Shown here: positions 35,513 through 45,060 of the stretch, piece after piece
Layout of the letters: the number at the start of each line of letters is the position of its first letter
Numbering within the stretch: position 1 is the stretch's first letter
Assembly (NCBI GenBank): GCA_016784735.1
Contig: JADHUC010000025.1
Span: 1-54,677 of the forward strand
Source of the DNA: Pirellulaceae bacterium
GTDB lineage: Bacteria > Planctomycetota > Planctomycetia > Pirellulales > Pirellulaceae
Direction: 5' to 3'
DNA: 54,677 nt
Notes under the pieces: generated by a model
The model's database searches: none
What the model saw: the letters and a program-made list of their open reading frames with translations, nothing else
What the model was told of the DNA's origin: nothing
Translations under genes and position numbers: made by a program

Positions 35513-36142
35513 ATGCACGAACCTAAGCCGGATTCGGGCGAGACGCTCAGGCTGCTCGAACGAATTCGTGACGGATCTCCAGCATTTGACGAGTTGTTCC
35601 AGCGGCATCGCGGGTCGTTGCGGCGGGCTGTCGCCTTGCGGTTCGATCCGGCACTTCGCGCTCGTGCGGATCCGTCGGATGTCGTTCAAGAGGCCCAGAT
35701 GGAGGCGTTTCGCCGATTACCCGACTTTCTGGCCCGCGAGCCCATGCCATTTCACCTGTGGCTACGGAAGACGGCTCAAGAGCGACTGATCATGATGCGT
35801 CGGAAACACATCGGTGCATCGCGAAGGACCGTCGGACAAGAGCTTGCTCTGCCAAATCACTCGTCGGTCATGCTGGCGCAGCACGTATTGGCTTCCAGCG
35901 GATCGCCGAGCAAGCTGGTCACTCAGGAGGAGTTGGCTCGCCGCGTCCGTCAGGCGATCGGCAAACTGCCGGACACCGATCGAGAGATCCTGCTTATGCG
36001 AACTTACGAAGGTCTTGCCTACGACGAGATTTCGTGCGTTCTGGAGATTGAACCGGCCACTGCGCGCAAGCGTTACGGTCGTGCTCTGATACGGTTGCAG
36101 AAGCTACTCACACAAGACGGTCTATCGGAGTCGCAATTGTGA
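35513..36142 (+). CDS. ECF-type RNA polymerase sigma factor
   Basis: 209 residues from ATG 35513, preceded by GGAAAGGGG; an in-frame start at 35444 would add residues without sigma features. Region 2: FQRHRGSLRRAVALRFD then RADPSDVVQEAQMEAFRRLP (promoter melting and -10 recognition). Region 4 helix-turn-helix: AIGKLPDTDREILLMRTYEG then LAYDEISCVLEIEPATARKR, reading as a normal -35-recognition HTH. Its TGA overlaps the GTG of the kinase gene (GTGA at 36139-36142), so sigma factor and kinase are translationally coupled. The pair probably forms a signalling unit in which the kinase acts on the sigma factor; this follows the general pattern of ECF/kinase pairs and is not shown here directly. Confidence 0.92.
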   Translation: MHEPKPDSGETLRLLERIRDGSPAFDELFQRHRGSLRRAVALRFDPALRARADPSDVVQEAQMEAFRRLPDFLAREPMPFHLWLRKTAQERLIMMRRKHIGASRRTVGQELALPNHSSVMLAQHVLASSGSPSKLVTQEELARRVRQAIGKLPDTDREILLMRTYEGLAYDEISCVLEIEPATARKRYGRALIRLQKLLTQDGLSESQL

Positions 36143-38598
36143 GCCACCAGACTTCGGACACACAGCCTGCCGCCGATTCCAGGGAATCGTTGGTTGCGGA
36201 AGCCGTCGACCAGTTCCTGGAGTGTCTGGGCCGAGGCGAACGGCCCGACGTCGACGAGTTTGCAGGCCGGTATCCCAACATCGCCGAGTTGCTTCGGGAC
36301 GTGTTGCCGGCGGTACGAGCAATGCATGCTCCAGAGACGCTGGAAGCCGCCGGTGATCGAGACTCGATATCCCCGGAAGTTGGCGGCTGCCTGGGCGACT
36401 ATCAGATTCTCTGCGAAATCGGCCGCGGCGGGATGGGCGTTGTCTATGAGGCCGAACAGATTTCGCTGCAACGTCGCGTGGCCCTGAAGATTCTGCCCTT
36501 CGCTGCCGCGCTGGACCCAAGGCGGCTCGAACGTTTCAAGAACGAGGCACAAGCGGCCGCCAAGTTGCACCACTCGAATATCGTTCCGATCTACGCGGTC
36601 GGTTGCGAACGGGGCGTATACTACTTCGCCATGCAAATGATCGAAGGCGCAAGTCTTGCCCAGATTATTGCCCAGTTGAAGCGTTTGGCTGAACCCGCCG
36701 TCGCTGATGGCAAACCGACGTCGAAATCGCCCTCCGAAACTGGCGATGTCCTTGACGAGTACATGACGGTTGCGCCCAAAGCCACGGAACCAAGCGTCGG
36801 CCAGACACACGCCCCTCGTTTCCCGCGCTCTGCGGGTACCTTGCATGAGACCCCAGCAAGCCGATTCGACGAAACACAGGCCAGCGCCGAAGCTGCGTTT
36901 TCGACCGTGGGCACAAAGAACGGTGCGGCCCATTGCCGAGCTGTGGCAAGGCTGGGAATCCAAGCCGCCGAAGCGTTGGAACACGCTCACGAAATGGATG
37001 TCGTGCATCGCGACATCAAGCCGGCCAATCTGCTTGTGGACGCTCGCGGCAACCTGTGGGTGACGGACTTTGGACTGGCGCGACTGCAGGGCGATTCGAG
37101 TCTGACTATGACGGGCGACGTCGTCGGAACTTATCTGTACATGAGCCCGGAACAAGCGCTTGGTCGAAACAGCATCGTCGACCATCGCACCGACATCTAC
37201 TCGTTGGGGGCCACACTTTACGAACTGCTGACTCTGCGGCCGGTTTGTGACGGCAATTCTCGAACAGAGGTTCTGGATTTCCTGTCCTCACGCGACCCGG
37301 TTTCACTCCGCCGAATCAATCGGTCGATTCCCACCGATTTGGAAACCATCGTCCTGAAAGCCCTGGCGAAAGAGCCTGCAGGCCGCTATGCCACGGCACA
37401 TGAGATGGCCGACGATCTGCGTTCGTTCCTGGATAGCCGCCCCATTAGCGCCAAGCGGCCGACCGTGATGGAACGTGCGGCGAAATGGTCGCGACGGCAC
37501 AGAGCGCTGGTCGCATCAGCGGTTTTTGTTCTGGCGTTGACTGTGGTTGGGCTTGCGGTCAGCAACGTGCTTATCGCGCGCGAACGGGCAAGAACGCGTG
37601 AAGCTTACGAAGAAGTGGCCGATAGACAAGCTGCAACGGCAGCCGCGCTGGCCGAAGAAGCCAAGCAGCGGGCGCTTGCCGAGAAGAACTTCCAAAAGGC
37701 GCGCGAAATGCTCGACTTTGTCGTGCAAGTAAGCATGGACGACTTGGCAAGTATTGAGGAAGCCGAGGCGCCCCGCGCTCGCCTGCTCCAGGCCAGTTTG
37801 GATTACTACGCCGACTTCATCCGGCAGACGGGCGACAATCCACCGCTCCAGGCGGAACTGGCTGCCAGCCATCTTCGCGTCGCCGAGATCCTGGACGGAG
37901 TGGGCTCGACCACCGCCGCCAAATCCGCTCTGGAGAAAGCCCTCGAAACACAGGAGCGGCTGGTCCGCGAGAATCCGGATGATAAGAATCTGCGGCGAAG
38001 CCTATTCAACATGTACCACCAATTCGGCATCTTTCGCGGTTTCTTATCGCTGTACCTAGTCGCCCGAGAAGCGATTCAGAAACATCTGGATCTCAGCAAC
38101 CAGCAAGTCGCGAAGATCGACGAAATCCGCGAAGAGCAGCAGCGCGTCTATCGAGAGTTCTGTGATTCGCGAAGTACGGATTTGGGCAGCATGCGAAAAG
38201 AGTATCTGGCCAACAGGGAAGCCACGAAGGAAGCCATTGCCGAAACTCTGGATGCGGAGCAGATGAAACGCCTCGATCAGATCGTCCTGCAACGACGAGG
38301 TGCCAGTGCTTTCAGCGATCCGGAGATCGCCGACGGACTCGGACTGACCGCAGCTCAGAGAGAGAAAATCACCGCGATTCAAAACGAACCACGCTTTCCC
38401 TTCTCTTGGCCAGGCCGCGGACGCACGCCTGGGCGTTATGGAACGATCGACAAACGAATCCAGGAGATCTTGACTTCCTCGCAGGTAGAAATATGGAAGG
38501 AGATGACCGGCGAGCCGTTCTCCGACGATCTAAAGCGAACGTTCGGAAGACGAACGTTTTCTGGCCCTGGTGCGCCCCGGCAGCCGGACGGGACCTGA
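36139..38598 (+). CDS. Membrane Ser/Thr protein kinase with coiled coil and LTxxQ-like C-terminal region
   Basis: 819 residues, starting at GTG 36139. A planctomycete N-terminal extension (AVDQFLECLGRGERPDVDEF) precedes the kinase: GRGGMGVVYEAE at 96-107, Lys117 in ALKIL, HRDIKPANLL 290-299, DFG 310-312, GTYLYMSPEQALG. About 80 residues (184-262) are inserted between IIAQL and the helix before the catalytic loop, a hinge-region insertion. One membrane helix (about 455-479, LVASAVFVLALTVVGLAVSN) leads to a coiled coil (RERARTREAYEEVADRQAAT; EEAKQRALAEKNFQKAREML) and TPR-like helices. The last 180 residues (HLDLSNQQVAKIDEIREEQQ; LTAAQREKITAIQNE; ILTSSQVEIWKEMTGEPF) resemble Spy/LTxxQ-like helical repeats. 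The final residues (SGPGAPRQPDGT) come from a repeat-like sequence. Confidence 0.92.
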   Translation: MSHQTSDTQPAADSRESLVAEAVDQFLECLGRGERPDVDEFAGRYPNIAELLRDVLPAVRAMHAPETLEAAGDRDSISPEVGGCLGDYQILCEIGRGGMGVVYEAEQISLQRRVALKILPFAAALDPRRLERFKNEAQAAAKLHHSNIVPIYAVGCERGVYYFAMQMIEGASLAQIIAQLKRLAEPAVADGKPTSKSPSETGDVLDEYMTVAPKATEPSVGQTHAPRFPRSAGTLHETPASRFDETQASAEAAFSTVGTKNGAAHCRAVARLGIQAAEALEHAHEMDVVHRDIKPANLLVDARGNLWVTDFGLARLQGDSSLTMTGDVVGTYLYMSPEQALGRNSIVDHRTDIYSLGATLYELLTLRPVCDGNSRTEVLDFLSSRDPVSLRRINRSIPTDLETIVLKALAKEPAGRYATAHEMADDLRSFLDSRPISAKRPTVMERAAKWSRRHRALVASAVFVLALTVVGLAVSNVLIARERARTREAYEEVADRQAATAAALAEEAKQRALAEKNFQKAREMLDFVVQVSMDDLASIEEAEAPRARLLQASLDYYADFIRQTGDNPPLQAELAASHLRVAEILDGVGSTTAAKSALEKALETQERLVRENPDDKNLRRSLFNMYHQFGIFRGFLSLYLVAREAIQKHLDLSNQQVAKIDEIREEQQRVYREFCDSRSTDLGSMRKEYLANREATKEAIAETLDAEQMKRLDQIVLQRRGASAFSDPEIADGLGLTAAQREKITAIQNEPRFPFSWPGRGRTPGRYGTIDKRIQEILTSSQVEIWKEMTGEPFSDDLKRTFGRRTFSGPGAPRQPDGT

Positions 38599-38718
38599 AA
38601 CGCATCGTATCGTCTCCTGCCGGTCGTACACCAGGTAACCTGGGAAACAGTCACATCTGCCCCCATGTGCCAGAGTAGAACCGACACGTTGTACGGCACG
38701 GGCAACGCGGCATGTACC

Positions 38719-41700
38719 TTACTCCAATCGCGCGTTGCCCCATACCGCGTGGTCGCTGTTGATGCTGTCCCCGCCATCGGTCGTATGGAGGCGGAGGAAC
38801 GTGGCGTTGCCGAGCGGCAACTTCAGCATTTTTGGGGCCACGCCACCAGACACGCGCTTGGACGAGTAGAGCGTCCGCCACTGACCGTCGAGTGTCGTGC
38901 CCGCTTGGACCGTGAAGACAACGCTCCCCTGACCCCCGGCGGAATCGCTGATCCCGATCTCGGCACGGAACGTCATGCCCGGTCGCACTACAGGAAGCCG
39001 GTACACGGCTTCGGCAAAGGCGCCGGCCTCGTTCCTTTTTGGGCAAAGGGTCAGGCATTTCGGGTAGATGCGCCCGACGATCTCGGCGACGTTGCCCACG
39101 TAGTCCCGGTCGCGGATCAACCCGCCGTGCGCGGTTGCTCTTTCAGGCTTCAGGTCACTGAGGTAGGTCACTCCATCCAGCAATGGCACACGGTTGATGA
39201 ACGACACGGTTGCCACGGCACGGTGACCTTCGACGGACCGATCTGCAACTTCCACCTGGACGACGTGCCTGCGGGGCCGATGCTGTTCGTCGGCCAGGGC
39301 GGCGTCGAGCGCCACCACGACCTCGACGGCGCGGTCCTGCTCCGACATGGTCGCCGTGACGACGCACGCATCCCCGGTGTTCAACTGCGCGCCGTTCAAC
39401 TGTACGGACAGCCGTTCGGTGTCGATCGGATTGATCGCATCACGGCACCGCAGAGTCAGCCTTCGCGGCGGGTCGATCCAACCGAGATCGTGCGTGGTCT
39501 TGGCGCTGAGGTCACGTCCGTCGAGGGCTATCGCCGTGAACTCTGGGGCAGACGTGTCGTTGAGATTCAGCCACTTGGGCTTGTTGCTCACGATCCGCAC
39601 ATCGCGGCCGCCTGTCTCGGCCGCGGTGAAGACCTGCTTCCCCGATGCGCTATCGCGCCATGCTGCGTCTCCCACACAGTACGCGAGAGGAGCCCGGGTC
39701 ACGGGGCTCTCGACTTTGATGTTCCCCGGCGCGCGCAACGCATGTTGCTCCCATGCCGCGGCGGACTCCCGGCGCCAGCAGAAATCGTTGGGCACGGAAA
39801 CGGTGCACCCTGGCTCGATGCCGTAGATGACATACCAGTCCCCAAGCCGAATGCCTTCGGCCGCGAGGCTGACGTCTTCAACCACGTCGAGCGTGTCGCC
39901 GCCAAAGCCACCGCCGACTCGATTCACGTTCTTGATCGTGAACGTCTTGCCGCGCTCGGGAAACCAGACCTTGAGGCCGTTGTACCACGGGTTGTTGCCG
40001 TGAGCGACCATGGGGCGGTTGGTCCGCAAAACGTTGGGACGATCGGTCGGGAGCATTGCGACCTGGTGCCAACTGGTGACGAACGGGGCGTGGTCCTGCA
40101 AATCGATCCGTACACGCCCGTCCTGTAGTGTGGTGACGCGTTCCACCCGATACCCCTCGTTGCAGGCATCGCGCGAGGGACTCTCGATCCGGATCAGCAA
40201 CTGCCGCCCCGTCAGCGCCGCGCCGTCCGGCCACGGTCGATCCGGCGTGATGATCAGCGCGCTCTCTTGCCGCGTCCCGCTAATATCGCCCGCGATGTCC
40301 GCAATCGTACCCGTGAAATCACCGGGCAGCGTCACGCTGAAGGTGCCGCACCTAAGGAACGTGCCGCGGCAGGCCTCCGCTGCGATCACGTCTCCCTGGG
40401 CATCGTGACGCAGCACCGCGTAGCGAGCATCGGTATCGAGACCATTCGGCAATCGTACCGTCCCAGCCGCCGACTGGTAGACCACGGTGTCGGTATGACC
40501 GCCAGCCATGACGAGCGCCAACGCGACCGTGTCGCGCGCGCCACCGGCCAAGCTTGTGATGGGAAGCCGCGTCAGAGCCTTGATCGCGGATGCCTCGCCC
40601 GTGCGGTATCCTTCCAGGACGTGCACGAACAAGCTTATTGCGGCTTCCTTGCCGCGGCTGGCCGTGCGGTGCTCTATCAGGAAATCCCGAGAATCCATGA
40701 ACGCAACATCCCCGTCAGCGCGCTGCCCGTTCGGCAAGGGCTGCGCGATGCGCCCGATCCAAGGGCCCTGGGCTGAGATCAGCTCGGTCTTTCCCGGTTG
40801 CGAGCCCACGCCGATCAGGCGCAAACGTACATCCCCGATCCCGGATGGAAGCGGTGACTTGATCCGGCCCGTGCTTGGATTGCGCGGTGCGTACGCCGCC
40901 ATGTTTGTTCGCCATGTTATGTCCCAGGTCGCGCCGGGTTCGGCGTGCCGTGCCACGTGTCGGACGTCACGGAAGCTGCGGTAGTAGGAATCGTCCTCAG
41001 GCAGGCTGTCGCCGAAGAACGCATGGGCCAGATCCGGTGCCTGCGATGTGACTGGAGGCAGGTTCGCCGCGACGCGGTCGGCCCAGGCACTCTGGTAGAA
41101 GGCGTGGCGCGTGCCGCCGCGCAGTTTCAGTAGGTCGAGCACGTAAGGGCGCCCGTCGGGGCCTTCCACGCCGATCAGCGTGCGCCGGAATTCGGACACG
41201 TCCTTGCCCATCCGCGCCCACGAGTAATGGTCGCGAACGTCCAGCACCTGAAAGCCCGAGCCCGGCTCGCCCCCGGGCTCACCGCCCTTGAACGTGATCA
41301 CCTCGCCATATCCGCGGTTGTCGCCCCAGCCTTTGCCGGTCGCGACTTCGTCTACTGTCACACCGTTCTGGCACAGGGGGGTGTGTGCGTAGTCGTACGC
41401 CCAACGCTCGGACTGCGCTATCTCGTGCGGGTAGTCCATGGCCTTGATCGCTTGGAACTCCGGACGCTCCCATTGTAGCCACGCGGTACAAGAGTGGGCC
41501 ACGTAGCCGCCGCGGCGCATCACTGGCACGCCATCGACCCAACAGCCCAGGGACAGCGCGTCCCGCGCGTTGTGTAACGTGGCGCGGGTGTAACTCAGAC
41601 AGAGTTCCTGCCGGTGACCGGGCCCGCCGACGCGCAAGATGCCCACGCCGTAACCAGCCCAATTGCGGCTGCCGATGCGTTCGTTTTCGCGAACCTGTGC

Positions 41701-43164
41701 CGGTGTCGTGGTGAGTGACCGCGGGAGTGCATACTCATGTTGGTCGCCGAATTCGACCTGCACTCCCCGCACCGTGCGCAGTTTCCGCATCTCATCGTTC
41801 GCAGCCCAGTAGAACGGATGGTCTTCCAGGAACCGCGGGTAGAACTCGAGCCAGCCCTTTGGATCGCGCAGGTACGGGTAGAAATAGCCGCCGGGCATGG
41901 CCATGTAGTTGGGCGCGCCTTCGCCGTTCATCCCGTCCTGGTACGTGTGGTTGTACATGGCCACTTCCTGGGCGGGCGCGGCAAAGTCGATCAGCAGCTC
42001 GTCCTGCACGAGCACGCCAAGCAGCCACAGGTGGACGTAGTTCGCCTCTTGGTAGTTTGTCAGCAACTTCTGCGAGAAGCAGTTCCGAAACATCAATGCA
42101 ACTTCGCGCAGCAGCTTTTCCATGATCTTACGGTCGAGTGCGTCCGGATCGCCGTACTTCCTCTGCGAGTAGTACTTGAACGCGGGATGGTGTCGGACCC
42201 GGGCGAACGGCTCGACCCAGATGTGCTCGTCCGACATGTTGATCCAGCCTTTGTTGAAGATCGGCGTGCGTCGGTTCCAGCCGCCGAGTTCGCCGACCTC
42301 GAAGATTCCGGGTGGCCGCGGCGCTTCCCATTCAGCCCGGGTAAGCGGCCCGCCGTCCTTCTCGGCGGCGAGCTGGTTGCAGTAGCTCAGCGGTAACCCG
42401 TAGTAGGTATCGGCCACGTGGTCGAGCAATAGCGCGATCTTGTGCGCGTAGCGCGGGTCCGCAGTGGTCCTGAATTCCTGCCCGTACGACCGGATCAACT
42501 CGCCGCCAACGTGGAGCCAGCGGCGCTGATCGAACAGCGTCTTGATGAACAGCTCCCATTCCACACCGTTCCGGTCGCGATAGAGCGTGCACGGCACCGC
42601 CACTCGCGTGTCGTCCAGATGGTGGAACTCCACCGTGGTGTTCGGCTTGAGCGCATAGCCCAGCGGGAAGTCGCGTTCGTGGCCGTACAGTTCCGTGCCG
42701 CAGCACAGTGCGGTGGCGTGGTACTCGTTCTGCGCGTCGTAGGCAAGACGCAGCGACTGGGACTGGCAGAACGGACAGTAGCTGATGAGCACGCCCTTTG
42801 CGGCGGCTTGGTCCACGTTGCCGGAACGGACCTGGGCGAACGGGGAGATGTGACGCGGGAAATCGGCCACCAGTTCAGCGTCCGCGGGCGACGCTGCCTG
42901 ATATTGCGCAAACGCCTCCTCGGGGGCTACGCGCGGGTTTGCCGCCTCCCAGCGAGCGACCTGCGCCCGAGTCCACTCGGCAAAAAGCGTGTCCGGCGTG
43001 ACATGCGGCAGCTTTCGCCCGGGAATGAGCTTGGCGACCATCGCGCCACGATCCGGCGCATTCCACAAGAGATTTGCTGCCGCATCCAGTTGCTGGGCCT
43101 GAATGCGACCGAACAGAGCGCCGAGCCCAACCACGCATCCAACCACACGCCATATCAACCGCAT
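38719..43164 (-). CDS. Large exported heparinase II/III-like protein with C-terminal NPCBM domain
   Basis: 1481 residues from ATG 43164, preceded by CGGAGGGACAG; an in-frame start at 43212 is less likely. A signal peptide (RLIWRVVGCVVGLGALFGRI) is followed by helical segments. A cysteine cluster (YCPFCQSQSLRLAYDA; HATALCCGTELYGHERDFPL) could bind zinc. A toroid-like helical region and a large beta-sheet domain follow (GVGILRVGGPGHRQELCLSY; GGYVAHSCTAWLQWERPEFQ), typical of heparinase II/III-type polysaccharide lyases, though catalytic residues are not assigned. The last 150 residues are an NPCBM domain (VTYLSDLKPERATAHGGLIR; RPGMTFRAEIGISDSAGGQG; DHAVWGNARLE). It probably binds and degrades an extracellular uronic-acid polysaccharide. 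Divergent from the Gfo/Idh/MocA gene. Confidence 0.82.
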   Translation of the reverse strand: MRLIWRVVGCVVGLGALFGRIQAQQLDAAANLLWNAPDRGAMVAKLIPGRKLPHVTPDTLFAEWTRAQVARWEAANPRVAPEEAFAQYQAASPADAELVADFPRHISPFAQVRSGNVDQAAAKGVLISYCPFCQSQSLRLAYDAQNEYHATALCCGTELYGHERDFPLGYALKPNTTVEFHHLDDTRVAVPCTLYRDRNGVEWELFIKTLFDQRRWLHVGGELIRSYGQEFRTTADPRYAHKIALLLDHVADTYYGLPLSYCNQLAAEKDGGPLTRAEWEAPRPPGIFEVGELGGWNRRTPIFNKGWINMSDEHIWVEPFARVRHHPAFKYYSQRKYGDPDALDRKIMEKLLREVALMFRNCFSQKLLTNYQEANYVHLWLLGVLVQDELLIDFAAPAQEVAMYNHTYQDGMNGEGAPNYMAMPGGYFYPYLRDPKGWLEFYPRFLEDHPFYWAANDEMRKLRTVRGVQVEFGDQHEYALPRSLTTTPAQVRENERIGSRNWAGYGVGILRVGGPGHRQELCLSYTRATLHNARDALSLGCWVDGVPVMRRGGYVAHSCTAWLQWERPEFQAIKAMDYPHEIAQSERWAYDYAHTPLCQNGVTVDEVATGKGWGDNRGYGEVITFKGGEPGGEPGSGFQVLDVRDHYSWARMGKDVSEFRRTLIGVEGPDGRPYVLDLLKLRGGTRHAFYQSAWADRVAANLPPVTSQAPDLAHAFFGDSLPEDDSYYRSFRDVRHVARHAEPGATWDITWRTNMAAYAPRNPSTGRIKSPLPSGIGDVRLRLIGVGSQPGKTELISAQGPWIGRIAQPLPNGQRADGDVAFMDSRDFLIEHRTASRGKEAAISLFVHVLEGYRTGEASAIKALTRLPITSLAGGARDTVALALVMAGGHTDTVVYQSAAGTVRLPNGLDTDARYAVLRHDAQGDVIAAEACRGTFLRCGTFSVTLPGDFTGTIADIAGDISGTRQESALIITPDRPWPDGAALTGRQLLIRIESPSRDACNEGYRVERVTTLQDGRVRIDLQDHAPFVTSWHQVAMLPTDRPNVLRTNRPMVAHGNNPWYNGLKVWFPERGKTFTIKNVNRVGGGFGGDTLDVVEDVSLAAEGIRLGDWYVIYGIEPGCTVSVPNDFCWRRESAAAWEQHALRAPGNIKVESPVTRAPLAYCVGDAAWRDSASGKQVFTAAETGGRDVRIVSNKPKWLNLNDTSAPEFTAIALDGRDLSAKTTHDLGWIDPPRRLTLRCRDAINPIDTERLSVQLNGAQLNTGDACVVTATMSEQDRAVEVVVALDAALADEQHRPRRHVVQVEVADRSVEGHRAVATVSFINRVPLLDGVTYLSDLKPERATAHGGLIRDRDYVGNVAEIVGRIYPKCLTLCPKRNEAGAFAEAVYRLPVVRPGMTFRAEIGISDSAGGQGSVVFTVQAGTTLDGQWRTLYSSKRVSGGVAPKMLKLPLGNATFLRLHTTDGGDSINSDHAVWGNARLE

Positions 43165-43397
43165 CGCTGTCCCTCCGAGTGGATCCAAGAGCCTGTTGGG
43201 CTTTGGCGACATTTCGCCATCTCCGACATCCTCCTCCCTTCGTTGACTGGGGTTACGGCGGATGCCGCATTATGTCAATCATAACGTATACCAATTATGC
43301 ATACGCGTTTTTGAAACGTAACAGTCACCTCTTTCGGCCAAATGCCATACAATCTATCCTGACATACCCCCATAGATGCCACTGGAAGGAAACTGAA
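43165..43397. promoter_or_regulatory. Divergent intergenic region, probable promoters and a possible operator
   Basis: 233 bases between the divergent lyase-like gene and the oxidoreductase gene. An AT-rich island (about 43274-43320) contains CGTATACCAATTATGCATACG, an imperfect palindrome of the kind bound by dimeric regulators. No consensus promoter can be fixed. Low certainty. Confidence 0.35.
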
Positions 43398-44822
43398 ATG
43401 AAGAACTCCCAATGTCGAATCCCTCACGCCTCGAAACTCTCGCGCCGTCGCTTCCTTGGAGGCATCGCCGCGGCAACGGCGTTCTCCGTCGTATCGCGTC
43501 ATGTATTGGGCGGCGAAGGACACGTCGCGCCGAGCGAAAAGACAACCCTCGCAGGCATTGGCGTCGGCGGGCAGGGCATCCAGAACATGCTTCGCTTCGC
43601 GGACTTTCCCGAAATCCAGATCGCGGCCGTCTGCGATGTCCAGCGCGAAGGCAACCGTTACATGTCGTGGAACTGGAGCCAGGGCAAGGACCAGCGACTC
43701 GCCGGCCGCGAGCCCGCCCGGCGAGCCATCGATGCGAAGTATGCCAAGCAGAAGGACAGGGGCAAGTACCAGGGCTGCAACTCCTACGCCGACTACCGCG
43801 AACTGCTTGACAAGGAAGACGTCGACGCCGTCATGGTCGCCACACCGGACTTCTCGCACGCCGTCATCACCATGGCCGCCATCAAGAAGGGCAAACACGT
43901 CTACTGCGAAAAACCGCTTACCTACTCCGTCTACGAAGCCCGGCAGGTGACCGAAGCGGCCCGGAAGGCCAAAGTCGCGACCCAACTGGGCAATCAGGGC
44001 CAAGCGGAGAACACAGCGAGAATGATCCAGGAGTACATCCTGGATGGCGCGATCGGCCCGGTCCATGAAGTGTATGTGCCATGGGGACGCGGGTTCTGGG
44101 ATCCGCCTCCAGGTCCGGGGCGTCCTCAGGAAACCCCGCCCGTTCCGGATGGCCTGGATTGGGACCTCTGGCTCGGTCCGGCACCGGCACGGCCGTACCA
44201 TCCGTGCTACGAGCCGTGGCGATGGCGCGACTGGTGGGATTTTGGCACGGGCCAGATCGGGGACTTGGGTTGTCACAAACTCTCGACGATCTTCAAAGCC
44301 CTGAAGCTGGGCAGCCCGACGAAGATCGAGGCCGAGTGCGACGCGGTCAATCCAGAGATCTACCCGCGCGTGTTCAACATCCACTTCGAGTTCCCCGCCC
44401 GCGGTGACATGCCGCCGGTCAAGCTGCATTGGCTCAGCGGTGGAGCCCAACCGCCTCGCCCCAAGGGACTCGAAGAGGGCCGACGCCCGTCGGGCGATAT
44501 CATGATTGGCGAGTCCGGCGTGCTCATGGGCCACCGGCTCGTACCGGAAACCCGGATGCGAGAATACGGCCAACCGCCCGAAGTTCTCGCCCGATCGCCA
44601 GGCCACGACAAAGAGTTCGTCGACGCCTGCCGCGGCGGCGAGCCCGCCGGATCGGACTTCGTCGCCCATTCCGGCCTACTCACCGAAGCCTGCCTGCTCG
44701 GCAACATCGCCTTGCGCACCGGCAAGACCCTCGAGTGGGACGGCACCAACTTCAAAATCACCAACGACGAAGAAGCCAACGCCCTCCTCCATCGCGAGTA
44801 CCGGGAGGGTTGGACGTTGTAG
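43398..44822 (+). CDS. Tat-exported Gfo/Idh/MocA family oxidoreductase
   Basis: 474 residues from ATG 43398 (GGAAGGAAACTGAA upstream). The twin-arginine signal SRRRFLGGIAAATAF marks export of a folded, cofactor-bound protein. The N-terminal Rossmann domain reads TTLAGIGVGGQGIQNMLRFA and IAAVCDVQREG; the family signature EKPLTYS (from YCEKPLT) and the C-terminal sheet (IEAECDAVNPEIYPRVFNIH) are present, and RDWWDFGTGQIGDLGCHKLS is characteristic of the planctomycete group. Such enzymes oxidise or reduce sugars or inositols using bound NAD(P). The gene is divergent from the lyase-like gene and is probably part of the same carbohydrate pathway; an in-frame upstream extension to 43074 covers non-coding DNA. 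Confidence 0.93.
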   Translation: MKNSQCRIPHASKLSRRRFLGGIAAATAFSVVSRHVLGGEGHVAPSEKTTLAGIGVGGQGIQNMLRFADFPEIQIAAVCDVQREGNRYMSWNWSQGKDQRLAGREPARRAIDAKYAKQKDRGKYQGCNSYADYRELLDKEDVDAVMVATPDFSHAVITMAAIKKGKHVYCEKPLTYSVYEARQVTEAARKAKVATQLGNQGQAENTARMIQEYILDGAIGPVHEVYVPWGRGFWDPPPGPGRPQETPPVPDGLDWDLWLGPAPARPYHPCYEPWRWRDWWDFGTGQIGDLGCHKLSTIFKALKLGSPTKIEAECDAVNPEIYPRVFNIHFEFPARGDMPPVKLHWLSGGAQPPRPKGLEEGRRPSGDIMIGESGVLMGHRLVPETRMREYGQPPEVLARSPGHDKEFVDACRGGEPAGSDFVAHSGLLTEACLLGNIALRTGKTLEWDGTNFKITNDEEANALLHREYREGWTL

Positions 44823-44947
44823 CGGCGGGCGGATGGAATGTTGGAGGCAATTAGCGTCCGCTCTGCAATGCAAGCTGGCTCCTTGTTCTCCGCCGTCTAC
44901 TGCGCGCTCAGGAGACGCGGCAATGCCAGAGTGCGCCACATGTCGAT

Positions 44948-45004
44948 TTCAAGTCGAAATATTACCTGTGCAGATTTGACTTGAAAACGACATTGTGCTA
45001 ATAT
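44948..45004 (+). promoter_or_regulatory. Consensus sigma70-type promoter overlapped by an inverted repeat
   Basis: TTGACT (44976-44981), 17 bases, TAATAT (44999-45004). The inverted repeat TTTCAAGTCGAAAT / ATTTGACTTGAAA (44948-44961 and 44974-44986) has one bulged base and its right half covers the -35 box. A dimeric repressor binding here would block transcription of the ATPase gene; the truncated HTH protein downstream is one candidate. Confidence 0.6.
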
Positions 45005-45060
45005 TGCGTGGAAACTATCCGTGCGTTGAAAAGACTCAAGATCGACATTGGAGCCATGGT

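Noticed and set aside
38665..40128. 487-residue plus-strand open frame opposite the lyase-like gene
   Set aside because: Antisense of a strongly coding minus-strand gene with high G+C; no ribosome binding site or recognisable domain.
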